Shown: positions 1 through 8,888, counted from the first letter of the stretch. The stretch: 59,908 bases of DNA from Sulfurimonas sp. (GCA_027068455.1 JAMOSN010000027.1:1-59908), one strand, 5' to 3'. The notes: generated by a model from the sequence alone, not told the origin. A program made the numbers and translations.

Positions 1-163
1 AACGACACAACTTTTACAGTTAGAGCAGATGAAAGTACAAAACAAATTTAATGAAGCATTGCGTGATAATAAAGACGCAAAAATCTTCTTAACACCTGGT
101 GGCTCAACGCCAAATATCTGGGTTGACATGAAAGATGCCAAAAAACGTACAACGGCTAGATAG
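1..163 (+). CDS. Prohibitin/SPFH-type protein, C-terminal end (partial)
   Basis: An open frame enters from the left edge and ends at TAG 161-163. It encodes about 53 residues, with a charged helical part (LLQLEQMKVQNKFNEALRD) followed by a tail containing FLTPGGSTPNIWVDMK. A tail of this kind is what I recall for Campylobacterota SPFH/prohibitin-family membrane proteins, which are often found next to hisI(E). The SPFH domain itself lies outside the window, so this is a tail match only. The next gene starts 2 nt after the stop, suggesting co-transcription with hisIE. Confidence 0.55.
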   Translation, partial: TTQLLQLEQMKVQNKFNEALRDNKDAKIFLTPGGSTPNIWVDMKDAKKRTTAR

Positions 164-165
164 GT

Positions 166-846
166 ATGGAAGAGATACTCAATAGAATCGACTGGCAAAA
201 ACAATCTCTTTTGCCAGTGATTGTTCAAGATGCTACTACAAACGAAGTGCTTATGATGGCTTATATGGACTATCAGGCACTTGAGCTCTCACTTGAGACA
301 AAAATAGCACACTACTTCTCCCGTTCAAAACAGCGAATTTGGAAAAAAGGTGAGAGTAGTGGTCACATACAAGAGATACAATCTTTTTTTATTGACTGTG
401 ATAATGATACATTGCTTATCAAAGTAAAACAAAATGGTGTTGCGTGTCATACAGGGCGAAGATCATGCTTTTTTACAGAGCTTGAGAGTGGAGAGTGTGT
501 GAGTGATGTTGAGATCAACACGCAAGCAGCATATGGTGTGATAGATACTCTTTATCATACTATTCAAGAGCGTAAAAATGCAGATCCTTCATCTTCATGG
601 ACTGCAAAACTTCTCAGTAAGGGTGAAAATACCATTTTGAAAAAAGTGGTGGAGGAAGCTGGAGAGTACTGTTTTGCCCACAAAGATGATGATGCAGATG
701 AGATGGTGTATGAAGCAGCAGATTTGACATACCATATGTTGGTGGCTTTAGCTTCAAAAAACATTTCACCTGACAGAATAAAACAAGAACTTGCTCGCCG
801 TTTTGGTATGAGCGGTATAGAAGAGAAAAACTCAAGGAAAGACTAG
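166..846 (+). CDS. hisIE: Bifunctional phosphoribosyl-AMP cyclohydrolase / phosphoribosyl-ATP pyrophosphatase
   Basis: This enzyme catalyses steps 2 and 3 of histidine synthesis in the cytoplasm: it hydrolyses PR-ATP to PR-AMP and then opens the adenine ring. The first ~120 residues are the HisI domain, with the metal-binding DCDND segment and the signature GVACHTGRRSCFF. The last ~100 residues are the HisE domain, with KVVEEAGEY and EAADLTYH, typical of the MazG-like acidic pyrophosphatase helices. At 226 aa the length is normal for a HisIE fusion. The ATG lies 2 nt after the upstream stop, and the next gene overlaps its stop by one base (TAGTG). The rest of the his pathway is not adjacent; a PHP-type histidinol phosphatase is near 40 kb. 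Confidence 0.95.
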   Translation: MEEILNRIDWQKQSLLPVIVQDATTNEVLMMAYMDYQALELSLETKIAHYFSRSKQRIWKKGESSGHIQEIQSFFIDCDNDTLLIKVKQNGVACHTGRRSCFFTELESGECVSDVEINTQAAYGVIDTLYHTIQERKNADPSSSWTAKLLSKGENTILKKVVEEAGEYCFAHKDDDADEMVYEAADLTYHMLVALASKNISPDRIKQELARRFGMSGIEEKNSRKD

Positions 847-1358
847 TGAAAGAAAAAATCACTGCCTTTATACATACGCTTGGTATGTATGATTATATCC
901 TTTTTGGCAGTACTGTTTTTCTTTTTTTCCTTTTTATTATTTTAGCACTTCTTCTTAGAAACCGTTTTGCACTTGCAATAATTTTGGTGCTGCTTGGTTT
1001 TGCAACTTTACTTTTAGGTCCGACACTCGGATATATAGCTTTACACCATTATCTTTATAAAAATGAGCTAAAGCTTCTTTCACAAAAAAGGCTCCATTTC
1101 ACACAGGCTGTGGTTGTCAAAGGTACCCTTACTAACAAGTCACGTTTTGACTTTAAAGAGTGCAAAGTCACTGCTACAGCCTATAAAGTAACTTCAAATC
1201 AATATAAGAATTATATATATAGATTAAAGCCATTGAAAAAGATGTCGATACTCCTAAAAGATATAGAAAAAGGGCAAACACGCAAGTTTAAAATTCTTGT
1301 TGAGCCTTTTACATATAAAAAAGATTATAATATTTCCCTTGGAGCAGATTGCAGATGA
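846..1358 (+). CDS. DUF2393-type membrane protein
   Basis: 170 aa with a GTG start that overlaps the hisIE stop by one base. Two hydrophobic segments lie at roughly residues 16-38 and 41-65, followed by a soluble domain of ~100 residues (FTQAVVVKGTLTNKSRFDFKECKVTATAY) with a beta-sandwich look, probably extracytoplasmic. It resembles the DUF2393 family of Campylobacterota, whose function is unknown. It forms a tandem pair with the next gene, which has the same layout, so the two may be paralogues forming a heteromeric membrane complex (inference). No catalytic motif is visible. Confidence 0.6.
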   Translation: MKEKITAFIHTLGMYDYILFGSTVFLFFLFIILALLLRNRFALAIILVLLGFATLLLGPTLGYIALHHYLYKNELKLLSQKRLHFTQAVVVKGTLTNKSRFDFKECKVTATAYKVTSNQYKNYIYRLKPLKKMSILLKDIEKGQTRKFKILVEPFTYKKDYNISLGADCR

Positions 1359-1912
1359 CACTTTTAAACTACTGGCACTACATAACATTTGGTGTTATCT
1401 TTTTACTTTTTATAGGTGGAGTAATCTCTGCTTTAAGACAGAAAAATCCAAAAATCCGTTATTCTATGCTCTTTTCAGTTGTACTTATTAATGCTTTTTT
1501 AGCTGTATTTTCTATAGTGGTAGTTGATAAGTACACAAAAAAGGTGGAACTCTCCAAATTGAAAAATAAACGTATCTTAAGCATTGAGAAGATTGTCTAT
1601 ACTGGTATAGTGAAAAATGTAGGAAAGTTTCCGATAGGCAAAGTTGTTTTAGAGATCAAACTTGTCAATAAAGGGCATGCAACAGGAAACGTCAAGGGGG
1701 GCAACTTTTATAAAGCGAGTGGTTTTTTTGAGTTTTTCTCTGGAGGGTTTAACAAGCTTAAGTATAAACCTCAAACTATTGTCAAAGAGTTTGTAGTTGC
1801 ACGTAATCTTAAACCAGGTCATGCCAAAGCATTTCGGGTTTATTTTGATTATCCACCCTATTTTAGAAGTGTATCACAGTTTACAAAGATCAAAGCAGAT
1901 ACTAGTATTTAA
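1355..1912 (+). CDS. DUF2393-type membrane protein (second copy)
   Basis: About 185 aa. The ATG at 1355 overlaps the previous TGA (ATGA), which favours it over the TTG two codons upstream. The order mirrors the preceding gene: a short N-terminus, two membrane segments (about residues 6-22 and 31-52), then a soluble domain with NVGKFPIGKVVLEIKLVNKG. The tandem arrangement and translational coupling argue for joint function; that function is unknown. Its 3' end overlaps the convergent radical SAM gene by 11 nt. Confidence 0.6.
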   Translation: MTLLNYWHYITFGVIFLLFIGGVISALRQKNPKIRYSMLFSVVLINAFLAVFSIVVVDKYTKKVELSKLKNKRILSIEKIVYTGIVKNVGKFPIGKVVLEIKLVNKGHATGNVKGGNFYKASGFFEFFSGGFNKLKYKPQTIVKEFVVARNLKPGHAKAFRVYFDYPPYFRSVSQFTKIKADTSI

Positions 1913-2861
1913 GTCCTACTGCTTTGAGTGCTTTGTTGATATGGCGGATCTGCTCATTCTTGTCTCTGCACCATTGTGGTGCTAAAAGGGAATCATCATT
2001 AATCCCGGCAGTAACACGCTGTACACTTATATTTTCAGGTTTCATCTGAATCGATTTGACAAGAGTATCTAAATAAAGTTCTTCGCTGATAGGCTCAAAC
2101 TCACCACGCATATATTCATTTGCCAATGCTGTTCTTTTTACCACATACAAAGGATGGTATTTGACAGAATCTATACCCCATTCATATGCTTGTTTGGAAG
2201 TCTCAAGCATCATCTCCTGTGTTTCATCAGGAAGACCAAAAATAAGATGCCCACATACATTCAAACCAGCATCCTTTGATTTTAAGATCCACTCTTTCAC
2301 ATTTTGAGAGTCGTGTCCGCGGTTGATCTTATCAAGTGTTTTATCATATACTGATTGTATGCCAAACTCTATCCATATCTCTTTTGTTTTGGCAAGCTCA
2401 CTCAGGTACTCAAGTGTTTCTTCTGTAATGGAATCACTGCGTGTTCCTATGCTTAAACCAACAACATTCTCGAAGCTTAAAGCTTTATCATAGAGAGCTT
2501 TGAGTGTAGAAAATGGAGCATAGGTATTGGTAAAAGACTGGAAGTAAACCAAGAACTTTTGTGCACCATACTCCCTTTTTTGTCGTGCTGAAATAGCTTC
2601 AAACTGAGACTGAAGCTGTTGGAGCTGTTTTTCTAAAAAAGGATTCTCTCTACTTTGTAGATTAAGATGGAAACCTTTGAGTGCTACCACTTCATCTCTT
2701 GAAGCAGAAAAGGAGTCGTTTTCACAAAAGGTACATCCACCTTTTGCTACTGTTCCATCAATATTTGGGCAAGTAAATCCAGAGATATTGATACCGACCT
2801 TATAAACTTTGGCATCAAATTTTTCTCTTAAGTAAGAGCCGTATGTGTAGATTTGTTTCAT
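1902..2861 (-). CDS. TIGR01212/YhcC-family radical SAM protein
   Basis: 319 aa. Near the N-terminus is C-x11-C-x2-C (TCPNIDGTVAKGGCTFC), the distinctive iron-sulfur ligand spacing of the YhcC/TIGR01212 radical SAM family. Downstream are GLSIGTRSDSI, IEFGIQSV and HLIFGLPDET, the usual elements of the radical SAM barrel that bind S-adenosylmethionine. The substrate is unknown; tRNA modification has been suggested for relatives. The ATG overlaps the purF stop by one base, so the two are probably co-transcribed. The 3' end overlaps the convergent DUF2393 gene. Confidence 0.88.
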   Translation of the reverse strand: MKQIYTYGSYLREKFDAKVYKVGINISGFTCPNIDGTVAKGGCTFCENDSFSASRDEVVALKGFHLNLQSRENPFLEKQLQQLQSQFEAISARQKREYGAQKFLVYFQSFTNTYAPFSTLKALYDKALSFENVVGLSIGTRSDSITEETLEYLSELAKTKEIWIEFGIQSVYDKTLDKINRGHDSQNVKEWILKSKDAGLNVCGHLIFGLPDETQEMMLETSKQAYEWGIDSVKYHPLYVVKRTALANEYMRGEFEPISEELYLDTLVKSIQMKPENISVQRVTAGINDDSLLAPQWCRDKNEQIRHINKALKAVGLKY

Positions 2862-4222
2862 TAAACGATATACTTACCTGTAAAACACGCAGTACAGTAC
2901 TTCTCTTCATCCATTGTTGAGTTTACACTTCTTAGAAGTGATTCTTCATCCAGATATGCAAGAGAGTCCGCTTCAATAAACTCACAAATCTCTTTTGTTG
3001 ACATATTAGATGCTATGAGTTTGTCTTTGTCTGGTGTATCTACTCCATAGTAACATGGATCTGTAGTTGGAGGTGATGAGATACGCATATGCACTTCAGA
3101 TGCACCTGCTTCTTTTAACATTCTGATGATACGCTTGGATGTTGTACCACGAACAATGGAATCATCTACAACGATAACACGCTTCCCTTTAATGATATCA
3201 GTCATGGGAGAGAGTTTCATTTTTACTTTTAAGTCACGCATCTCCTGTGTTGGTTCAATAAATGTACGACCGATGTAATGGTTACGCATAATTCCCATCT
3301 CATAAGGGATACCACTCTCTTGTGCATAACCAATGGCAGAAGGAACCCCACCATCAGGCACAGGGATAACCAAGTCAGCCTCTACAGGTTCAATACGTGC
3401 TAACTCTTTACCCATGTTCTTGCGTGTTTCATAAACAGACTGTCCAAATACAGAGGAATCAGGGCGTGCAAAGTAAACATATTCAAAAATACAGTGCTTT
3501 GGTGTTGGCTCAAAGACCTGAATAGATTGTGGTGCTTTGTTCTCTTCAAAAATCAAAAGTTCACCAGGTTTGACATCACGAATATATGTCGCACCAACAA
3601 GATCAAATGCACATGTTTCACTTGCTACAATATAGCCACCATTTTCCAAACGACCAAGACTCAAAGGTCTAAAACCGTGTCTGTCACGCATAGCAAACAT
3701 TTTGGTTCTGCTTAAAAATACAAGTGAAAATGCTCCCTCAATACGCTCAACTGCGTCGATGATTCTCTCTAGCAGCTTCTCTTTTGAACTTTTTGCAATA
3801 AGGTGAATAAGGTTTTCTGTATCCATAAATGTTTGAAAAATAGCACCTTTTTCTATGAGTTTGTTACGAACCTCTTCCGCATTTGTAAGATTACCGTTGT
3901 GAACAATAGCCATCTCACCAAGATCATAACGGGCAAAGACAGGCTGTGCATCCAAGATGGAGTCATCTCCTGCTGTAGAGTAGCGAGTATGACCAATGGC
4001 GGCATTCCCTTTGAGTGTTTTTAAGTTGGTTTCATTAAACACTTTCATAACCAAACCGCGATCTTTAATAGTATGTACTTTTGTACCATCAGCAGAGCTG
4101 ATTCCTGCTGCCTCTTGACCACGGTGTTGTAAGGCATGAAGAGAGAAATAAGCTAGTTTAGAAGCCTCTTCATGACCAAAAATTCCCACAACTGCACATT
4201 TTTCGTTCATATTTTCGCGCAA
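2861..4222 (-). CDS. purF: Amidophosphoribosyltransferase
   Basis: First committed step of purine synthesis: it transfers glutamine amide nitrogen to PRPP. The N-terminal glutamine amidotransferase domain starts at CAVVGIFGH, whose Cys would become the N-terminal nucleophile after processing, followed by LHALQHRGQEAAG and GHTRYSTAG. The C-terminal phosphoribosyltransferase domain has VIVVDDSIVRGTTS, the PRPP loop. A TTG start at 4222 has AAGGA 7 nt upstream; an ATG at 4210, four codons later, has no well-spaced ribosome binding site, so I chose TTG. A TATAAT box at 4251-4256 (minus strand) would give a short leader. It is followed by the radical SAM gene with a one-base overlap. Confidence 0.95.
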   Translation of the reverse strand: MRENMNEKCAVVGIFGHEEASKLAYFSLHALQHRGQEAAGISSADGTKVHTIKDRGLVMKVFNETNLKTLKGNAAIGHTRYSTAGDDSILDAQPVFARYDLGEMAIVHNGNLTNAEEVRNKLIEKGAIFQTFMDTENLIHLIAKSSKEKLLERIIDAVERIEGAFSLVFLSRTKMFAMRDRHGFRPLSLGRLENGGYIVASETCAFDLVGATYIRDVKPGELLIFEENKAPQSIQVFEPTPKHCIFEYVYFARPDSSVFGQSVYETRKNMGKELARIEPVEADLVIPVPDGGVPSAIGYAQESGIPYEMGIMRNHYIGRTFIEPTQEMRDLKVKMKLSPMTDIIKGKRVIVVDDSIVRGTTSKRIIRMLKEAGASEVHMRISSPPTTDPCYYGVDTPDKDKLIASNMSTKEICEFIEADSLAYLDEESLLRSVNSTMDEEKYCTACFTGKYIV

Positions 4223-4250
4223 GATAAAATCCTTGTAAATTAGTGTTGTA

Positions 4251-4256
4251 ATTATA
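4251..4256 (-). promoter_or_regulatory. -10 box for purF
   Basis: On the minus strand the sequence reads TAGTATAAT, a perfect TATAAT about 29 bases before the purF TTG. No clear -35 is visible, as is usual for sigma-70 promoters in this group. Confidence 0.5.
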
Positions 4257-4281
4257 CTAAAAATATCTGTAAATTATCTCA

Positions 4282-4309
4282 AAGCTATCTTAATCGCTTG
4301 AGATAGTTT
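4282..4309. repeat. 12-bp imperfect palindrome between divergent genes
   Basis: AAGCTATCTTAA at 4282-4293 pairs with TTGAGATAGTTT at 4298-4309 across a TCGC loop, with ten Watson-Crick and two G-U pairs. It lies between the divergent purF and J-domain promoters. It could be a hairpin or an operator; there is no T-run directly after it, so it is not a convincing terminator. Confidence 0.45.
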
Positions 4310-4385
4310 CTTACATTTAATCTTTTTGCAAGTGGAACTAAACTTGCTTTATTATCTAAAATAATCTCAAAAAGGTAGCATATTT

Positions 4386-5189
4386 ATGAATATCGTTCTC
4401 CATAACAACCTTATTCTTATCACTACTGATTTTGAAACCCTGAACACTTCATGGATGAAAGAGTTTTTAAACAAACATGTAAGGGGGATGCTTTTTCTTC
4501 CAAAATCTGTTCTTGTTTTTAAAAATGAAACGCTCCAACAAGACAGAGAAGATTTTTTACATCAGCTCAGTGCTCATCATGCAAAGATTCACGATTTTGA
4601 CCACAAATTTTTTCTCCGTTCACTGTTAAAGTGTACAACTCAGCCCATTAAAATAGAGTTACAAAAACTTCAGAATGTAGAAACCATCAGGGTACATCTG
4701 TATGCATACGATAAAAATACCGTGCTTATAACATTGGAAAAACCCAACCTGTGGGTGATGAACTATATGCGTTCACAGCTTGAGGTGTATGTGGAGCGAG
4801 GGACGGATATCTCTTTGGTTGTTGATGTAAGTGACTTCAAGGCAAAAGCTCGACTTGATAGAGCTTTAGGAAAACGCCATATTTTACATTATCAGATCCA
4901 GTATGTTTATGATAACCATTTTATCTCCAAACTCTACAGTGATTTTGCAAGTTTTAGTTTTGGTGACTTGTGTAAAGAGGATGAACTCTCTGGAAAGAAA
5001 CATTTTTATACTATCTTGGAGTGTCCAGTTGGTGCTAGTCAAGATGCCTTAAAGAAGAGTTATAAAAAACTTACAAAGGTGTATCATCCAGATAAAGTGT
5101 ATCATGAAGAACCACATATGGTGCAACACTATACGCAAAAATTCCAGTTGTTACAAGAAGCGTATCAAGCCTTGCGTGTTGTAAGTTGA
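4386..5189 (+). CDS. J-domain protein with C-terminal DnaJ domain
   Basis: 267 aa. The last ~65 residues form a J domain: YTILECPVGASQDALKKSYKKLTKVYHPDK, with the HPD tripeptide needed to stimulate DnaK ATPase. The first ~200 residues match nothing I recognise and contain no glycine/phenylalanine-rich linker or zinc finger, so this is a class C J protein that probably brings a specific client to DnaK. It resembles the C-terminal-J proteins common in Campylobacterota. It is divergent from purF, and its 3' end overlaps the convergent DUF234 gene by 39 nt. Confidence 0.8.
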   Translation: MNIVLHNNLILITTDFETLNTSWMKEFLNKHVRGMLFLPKSVLVFKNETLQQDREDFLHQLSAHHAKIHDFDHKFFLRSLLKCTTQPIKIELQKLQNVETIRVHLYAYDKNTVLITLEKPNLWVMNYMRSQLEVYVERGTDISLVVDVSDFKAKARLDRALGKRHILHYQIQYVYDNHFISKLYSDFASFSFGDLCKEDELSGKKHFYTILECPVGASQDALKKSYKKLTKVYHPDKVYHEEPHMVQHYTQKFQLLQEAYQALRVVS

Positions 5190-6095
5190 GTTGGATTTCA
5201 ACAACGCTTTAAAATCTTCACTGCTGTAAAGAGTAAGTTCACTTCCTTGAAGTTGGAGCATCTCTTTGGAAAATCCCCTTTTTGAAAAGAAGATGATTTT
5301 TGTTGGTTTGATACCGAGTTTTTCACATTTGTCTTTGAGTTTGTGAAGCTCTTTTTTATTCACTTTGTGGTTTGTCCATTTACATTCAGCGATATAGATA
5401 TGATGCTTGCGTGTTGTAACAAGAATATCTATCTCTGTCTTTGCATCCCAGTAGCTACCACTGCTTTGTATATATTCATCTCTTAGATTATAGTTGAGTA
5501 AAATCTCTGAGAGCTCTTCATAAACCAGACTTGTATAGCTATTATGATGCAGTTTAAATGCTTTAAAGAAACTTTGAAAATCGCCAGCTTGAATATCTTT
5601 GCTATGGGGTGCGATAAAATAAAACCAAAACCGTAAAAAAGGAAAGGTAAAAAGCACTTTATGGGAGATTCTGTGCCTTGCATCTTCTCTTTTGAGTTTA
5701 TGATTGGGATATTTTTCTCTAGGATGTTTCTCTCTTGAGTACTCAAGTTGAATCAGCCCTTTTTCTTGTAGATAATTAAGTGCTTCCCCTCCATTACCAT
5801 TGTTGAAACCAGCTTTGTTAAATGCAGAAAATATCCGTCTGTCACCTGTTGCAAGGGCTTGTAAAAGTCGTTTGTAGCTATGATTATGGAGTGTAAGTTG
5901 CTCCATATAGGCATCAATCTTTTCAAAGTTTTGTAAAATAAGTTTTTCGATAAGTAGTTCAATGGGCAAAGAGGTGTCAATCTGCCAGTCAACACCTCCA
6001 AAAACAGAGAAGTATGCTATTTGAGTTTCCATATCCTCAGGATAGTTTTTAAAATAAAATGTACGAAACTGTTCAAGGAGTGTTTTGTTTGTCAT
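5151..6095 (-). CDS. DUF234 / PD-(D/E)XK nuclease-fold protein
   Basis: 314 aa. The middle and C-terminal parts resemble the DUF234 module that follows the P-loop domain in archaeal-type ATPases: a winged-helix-like stretch (ALATGDRRIFSAFNKAGF...ALNYLQEKGLI), RFWFYFIAP, then a restriction-endonuclease-like core with TEIDILV and IYIAECKW, matching the E-x-D...ExK active-site pattern. The ATPase domain is absent. It lies 22 nt downstream of the DNA polymerase IV gene on the same strand, so a role in DNA metabolism is possible. The minus strand also shows TGCTAAAAT just upstream, a possible own promoter. Confidence 0.65.
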   Translation of the reverse strand: MTNKTLLEQFRTFYFKNYPEDMETQIAYFSVFGGVDWQIDTSLPIELLIEKLILQNFEKIDAYMEQLTLHNHSYKRLLQALATGDRRIFSAFNKAGFNNGNGGEALNYLQEKGLIQLEYSREKHPREKYPNHKLKREDARHRISHKVLFTFPFLRFWFYFIAPHSKDIQAGDFQSFFKAFKLHHNSYTSLVYEELSEILLNYNLRDEYIQSSGSYWDAKTEIDILVTTRKHHIYIAECKWTNHKVNKKELHKLKDKCEKLGIKPTKIIFFSKRGFSKEMLQLQGSELTLYSSEDFKALLKSNSTYNTQGLIRFL

Positions 6096-6117
6096 AAAGA
6101 TATTTTAGCATAAATGT

Positions 6118-7404
6118 TTATAATTCTCCTCCCCATTTTAAGATATCAAGCCCATATTTTTGACGTAGTTGTTGTGTTGCGTTTGAGAGTGTGAGCATCT
6201 CTTGATCTTCATGAAAACCTATAAGTGAAAGTTCTTTCTTTGAGTCTTTTGTAAAGCTAGAACAGCTAATAGAAAGACGTATAACACGCAACCTTCTTTG
6301 AGTATCAGCTTTATGAAACATCTCTTTGCAAAGAATATCAAATTTTTTTTCTGTAAAAACTTCTGCCTGAGAGATATTGATATGTGACTTTTGTTTCATC
6401 TCATAGGCAATGCTTAAATGAAAGACCGTAGGAATGACATTGAGTTTAAAGATTGCAAAACTAAGATGTCGTGCAAGTATATGAACACGTCTTAGGAGTT
6501 CTTCTCTGTCAAATACAGGATCAAATGTTCGACTGATACCGATAGATTTACGTTTGGCTTGCGTGTTGATGGGTGCGTCACTCTCCCCATTGATACGTTT
6601 GTAAAGCTCTTTTGCATAAGGAGACCATGAACATACGGTACCTTTTCTCAAACGCATTTCACCAAGTGTATATATTTTGGCATCGTGAAGTTTGCGTTTC
6701 ATACTTCTACCAATCCCTGCAAAATCTTCCACTTTTACAGGGTTGACGAGTGCATCAAAATTATAGATATCTATCACTTGAGAGCCAAAAGGTTTGGCAT
6801 AGTTTGTAGCTAGCTTTGCTATGTAGCGCGTGGGTGCAGCACCAATGGAGACAGGAAGTAAGAGTTCTTTTTTTATACTGTGGCGTAACTCATCTATAAA
6901 TGCTGGCACATCCTCATCCTCTACCCAACCGCTAAGATCACCATAAAATTCATCAATGGAAGCTTGCTCTATCAAAGGAACACGCAGATTTAAAAAGTTA
7001 TGAAGTTTATGAGAGAGCTCTTGATATAAAGACATATTGGGTGCTTTGATGATAAGTTCTGGACACAGTGTTAATGCTTCACGAATACTCATGGCAGTTT
7101 TAATCCCATACGCACGTGCTTCATAACTTGAAGTGGTCAAAATACCTCGAATACGACCATCGGCATCTATAAAGTTTTTTATATCATCATCTTTATTTTC
7201 ATACGCTTTGTAGAAAGTTGGAACAAAATTGCCACTGTTTTGAAAATTAACTGTTTGGTTTTTTGCCCCATTGTTGAAAATTTTTGTATCGCTTCGCCCA
7301 CCGATAGCAACAGGTTTATGCTCAAGTGATGGATCTAAAATACGAGCGGCACTTACAAAAAAACAATCGATATCTATGTGTATTTTCATATCTCTTTTAT
7401 CCAT
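6118..7404 (-). CDS. dinB: DNA polymerase IV (Y family)
   Basis: 428 aa translesion polymerase. Catalytic residues are visible in HIDIDCFFVSAARILDP and SIDEFYGDL, with SSYEARAYGIKTAMS of the finger region and PVSIGAAPTRYIAKLAT and GIGRSMKRKLHDAKI (helix-hairpin-helix) downstream. Between VAIGG and GILTTSSYEAR lies an insert of ~45 residues containing NNGAKNQTVNFQNSG and DDDIKNFIDADGR, absent from E. coli DinB. Start choice is uncertain: the ATG at 7404 or one five codons later, neither with a strong ribosome binding site. A TATACT box lies at 7426-7431 (minus strand). No LexA-type operator was recognised. Confidence 0.88.
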   Translation of the reverse strand: MDKRDMKIHIDIDCFFVSAARILDPSLEHKPVAIGGRSDTKIFNNGAKNQTVNFQNSGNFVPTFYKAYENKDDDIKNFIDADGRIRGILTTSSYEARAYGIKTAMSIREALTLCPELIIKAPNMSLYQELSHKLHNFLNLRVPLIEQASIDEFYGDLSGWVEDEDVPAFIDELRHSIKKELLLPVSIGAAPTRYIAKLATNYAKPFGSQVIDIYNFDALVNPVKVEDFAGIGRSMKRKLHDAKIYTLGEMRLRKGTVCSWSPYAKELYKRINGESDAPINTQAKRKSIGISRTFDPVFDREELLRRVHILARHLSFAIFKLNVIPTVFHLSIAYEMKQKSHINISQAEVFTEKKFDILCKEMFHKADTQRRLRVIRLSISCSSFTKDSKKELSLIGFHEDQEMLTLSNATQQLRQKYGLDILKWGGEL

Positions 7405-7523
7405 TTTTGAGTTTGTAATATTTAAAGTATAGTCTAAAAGATTGTTTTTTATGAAAATAATGGCAATTTGCCAAATTTTTTATTAGAGTTTATCTTTGTA
7501 ATATGTTTAATACTAAATTGTGA

Positions 7524-7529
7524 TATAAT
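7524..7529 (+). promoter_or_regulatory. Extended -10 box for the siaC-kinase-siaB operon
   Basis: TGATATAAT (TG at 7521-7522, TATAAT at 7524-7529) fits an extended -10 promoter and sits about 35 nt before the SiaC start codon. Confidence 0.6.
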
Positions 7530-7563
7530 GATTAACAAATTTTTAGATGATATAAGGAAATAT

Positions 7564-7941
7564 ATGGAAAACCTCACTATTGAAGCAACAAGATATACAC
7601 CGAGTGTGATACTTGATGCAGAGAATGGATTCATAAAAATAATGGGAAAGTCATATCCTGAAAATACATTTGAATTTTATAAGCCAGTGATGGAATGGCT
7701 TGAAGAGTATTTTAAAAATCCACAAGTAAATACTGTTGTGAAGATGGAGATTATATATTTTAATTCAAGCAGTTCAAAGCTTTTTTTTGATTTTTTTGAT
7801 CTGCTTGAGGAGAATAATGACAAGTCTCATATTACAGTTCATTGGATTTATGATGCAGAAAATGAAAGTGCTTTAGAAGCTGGAGAAGAGTTTATAGAAG
7901 ATTTTGAAGATTTAGAGATTCAACTGCAGGAAAAAGAATGA
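7564..7941 (+). CDS. siaC: SiaC-family regulatory phosphoprotein (DUF1987)
   Basis: 125 aa. ATG 7564 is preceded by AAGGA at a good distance; the frame is open further upstream but without a supported start. The sequence has the SiaC/DUF1987 layout: an N-terminal ATRYTPSVILD segment, then GKSYPENTFEFYKPVMEWLEEYF, then KMEIIYFNSSSSKLFFDFFDLLEE. In Pseudomonas aeruginosa, SiaC is phosphorylated by SiaB on Thr68. Here residue 68 is Ser in the FNSSSSK motif, so a serine may be the acceptor (inference). The neighbouring histidine kinase and SiaB-like kinase support this call. It overlaps the kinase gene by 4 nt. Confidence 0.85.
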   Translation: MENLTIEATRYTPSVILDAENGFIKIMGKSYPENTFEFYKPVMEWLEEYFKNPQVNTVVKMEIIYFNSSSSKLFFDFFDLLEENNDKSHITVHWIYDAENESALEAGEEFIEDFEDLEIQLQEKE

Positions 7942-8888
7942 AATATAATAAAAAATTTGAAAAGATTCTTGCCAAGTTAGAAACTATAGATGATGAAGAG
8001 TGTCAAAGTTTAAAACAGGAGATAGAAGTACTCTCTGCTATTTACAAGAAAAAAGATGAACGACTTTATAAGATAATCAAACTTTCTGATAAACAGCAAA
8101 TGGCAATTCTTGAGCTTAATGAAGAACTTGATTCTTATAAAAACAATCTTGAAAAGAGAGTTCAGGAGGAGATGGAAAAAAGAGTTATTCAAGAGGAACT
8201 CCTTTTTGAACAATCAAGGTTAGCTGCTATGGCAGAGATGATAGATGCTGTAGCACACCAGTGGATGCAACCATTGAATATTTTACATATGAACATAGAT
8301 TTTCTTGATTTTAAGGCGGAGGAAAAGGGTGTTGTATCTGCTGAAAAAGTAAAAGAGTTTAAAGAAAATTCTTTTACTCAGATACATCATTTGATAGATA
8401 CGCTTAACAATTTTCGTCAATTTTTTAGACCTGCAGGTGAACAACAAAGCTTTTTTGTTTCTCAAACAGTACAAAGTGTTGCCAATCTTATTAAAGATGA
8501 GCTTATAAAACATAATATTGATCTTAGTGTTTATATTAAAAAAGATTTTTTAGTTATCGGAAATGAAAATGAATTTAAACACATCATCTTAAATTTAATC
8601 AGTAATGCAAAGTATGCATTTATGGAAAATAAGATAGCAGACAAGAAGATAGTTATTAATATTTTTGGTGATACAAATACAATAGAAGTTATCGATAACG
8701 CAGGTGGCATTAATGAAGAGATAATAGATAATATTTTTGATATGCATGTCAGCTCAAAAGGAAAAGAAGGTTCTGGTATAGGTCTTTATATGAGTGCTCA
8801 AATCGCAAAAAAACATAACGGTGAGCTGCGTGTTGAAAATATTGACAATGGTGCAAAGTTTACTTTTCAATCAAAGGATATTAAATAA
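7938..8888 (+). CDS. Cytoplasmic sensor histidine kinase
   Basis: 316 aa without transmembrane segments. Residues ~1-95 are a charged, coiled-coil-like region with no recognisable sensor domain. The H-box is AAMAEMIDAVAHQWMQPLN with His107, the HQWxQPLN form common in Campylobacterota. The ATPase domain has the N-box NEFKHIILNLISNAKYAF, the G1 box IEVIDNAGGI and the G2 box GKEGSGIGLYMS. No response regulator is encoded nearby; instead SiaC and SiaB genes flank and overlap it, suggesting it feeds into that switch. ATGA overlap with siaC and one-base overlap with siaB imply one transcript. Confidence 0.9.
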   Translation: MKYNKKFEKILAKLETIDDEECQSLKQEIEVLSAIYKKKDERLYKIIKLSDKQQMAILELNEELDSYKNNLEKRVQEEMEKRVIQEELLFEQSRLAAMAEMIDAVAHQWMQPLNILHMNIDFLDFKAEEKGVVSAEKVKEFKENSFTQIHHLIDTLNNFRQFFRPAGEQQSFFVSQTVQSVANLIKDELIKHNIDLSVYIKKDFLVIGNENEFKHIILNLISNAKYAFMENKIADKKIVINIFGDTNTIEVIDNAGGINEEIIDNIFDMHVSSKGKEGSGIGLYMSAQIAKKHNGELRVENIDNGAKFTFQSKDIK

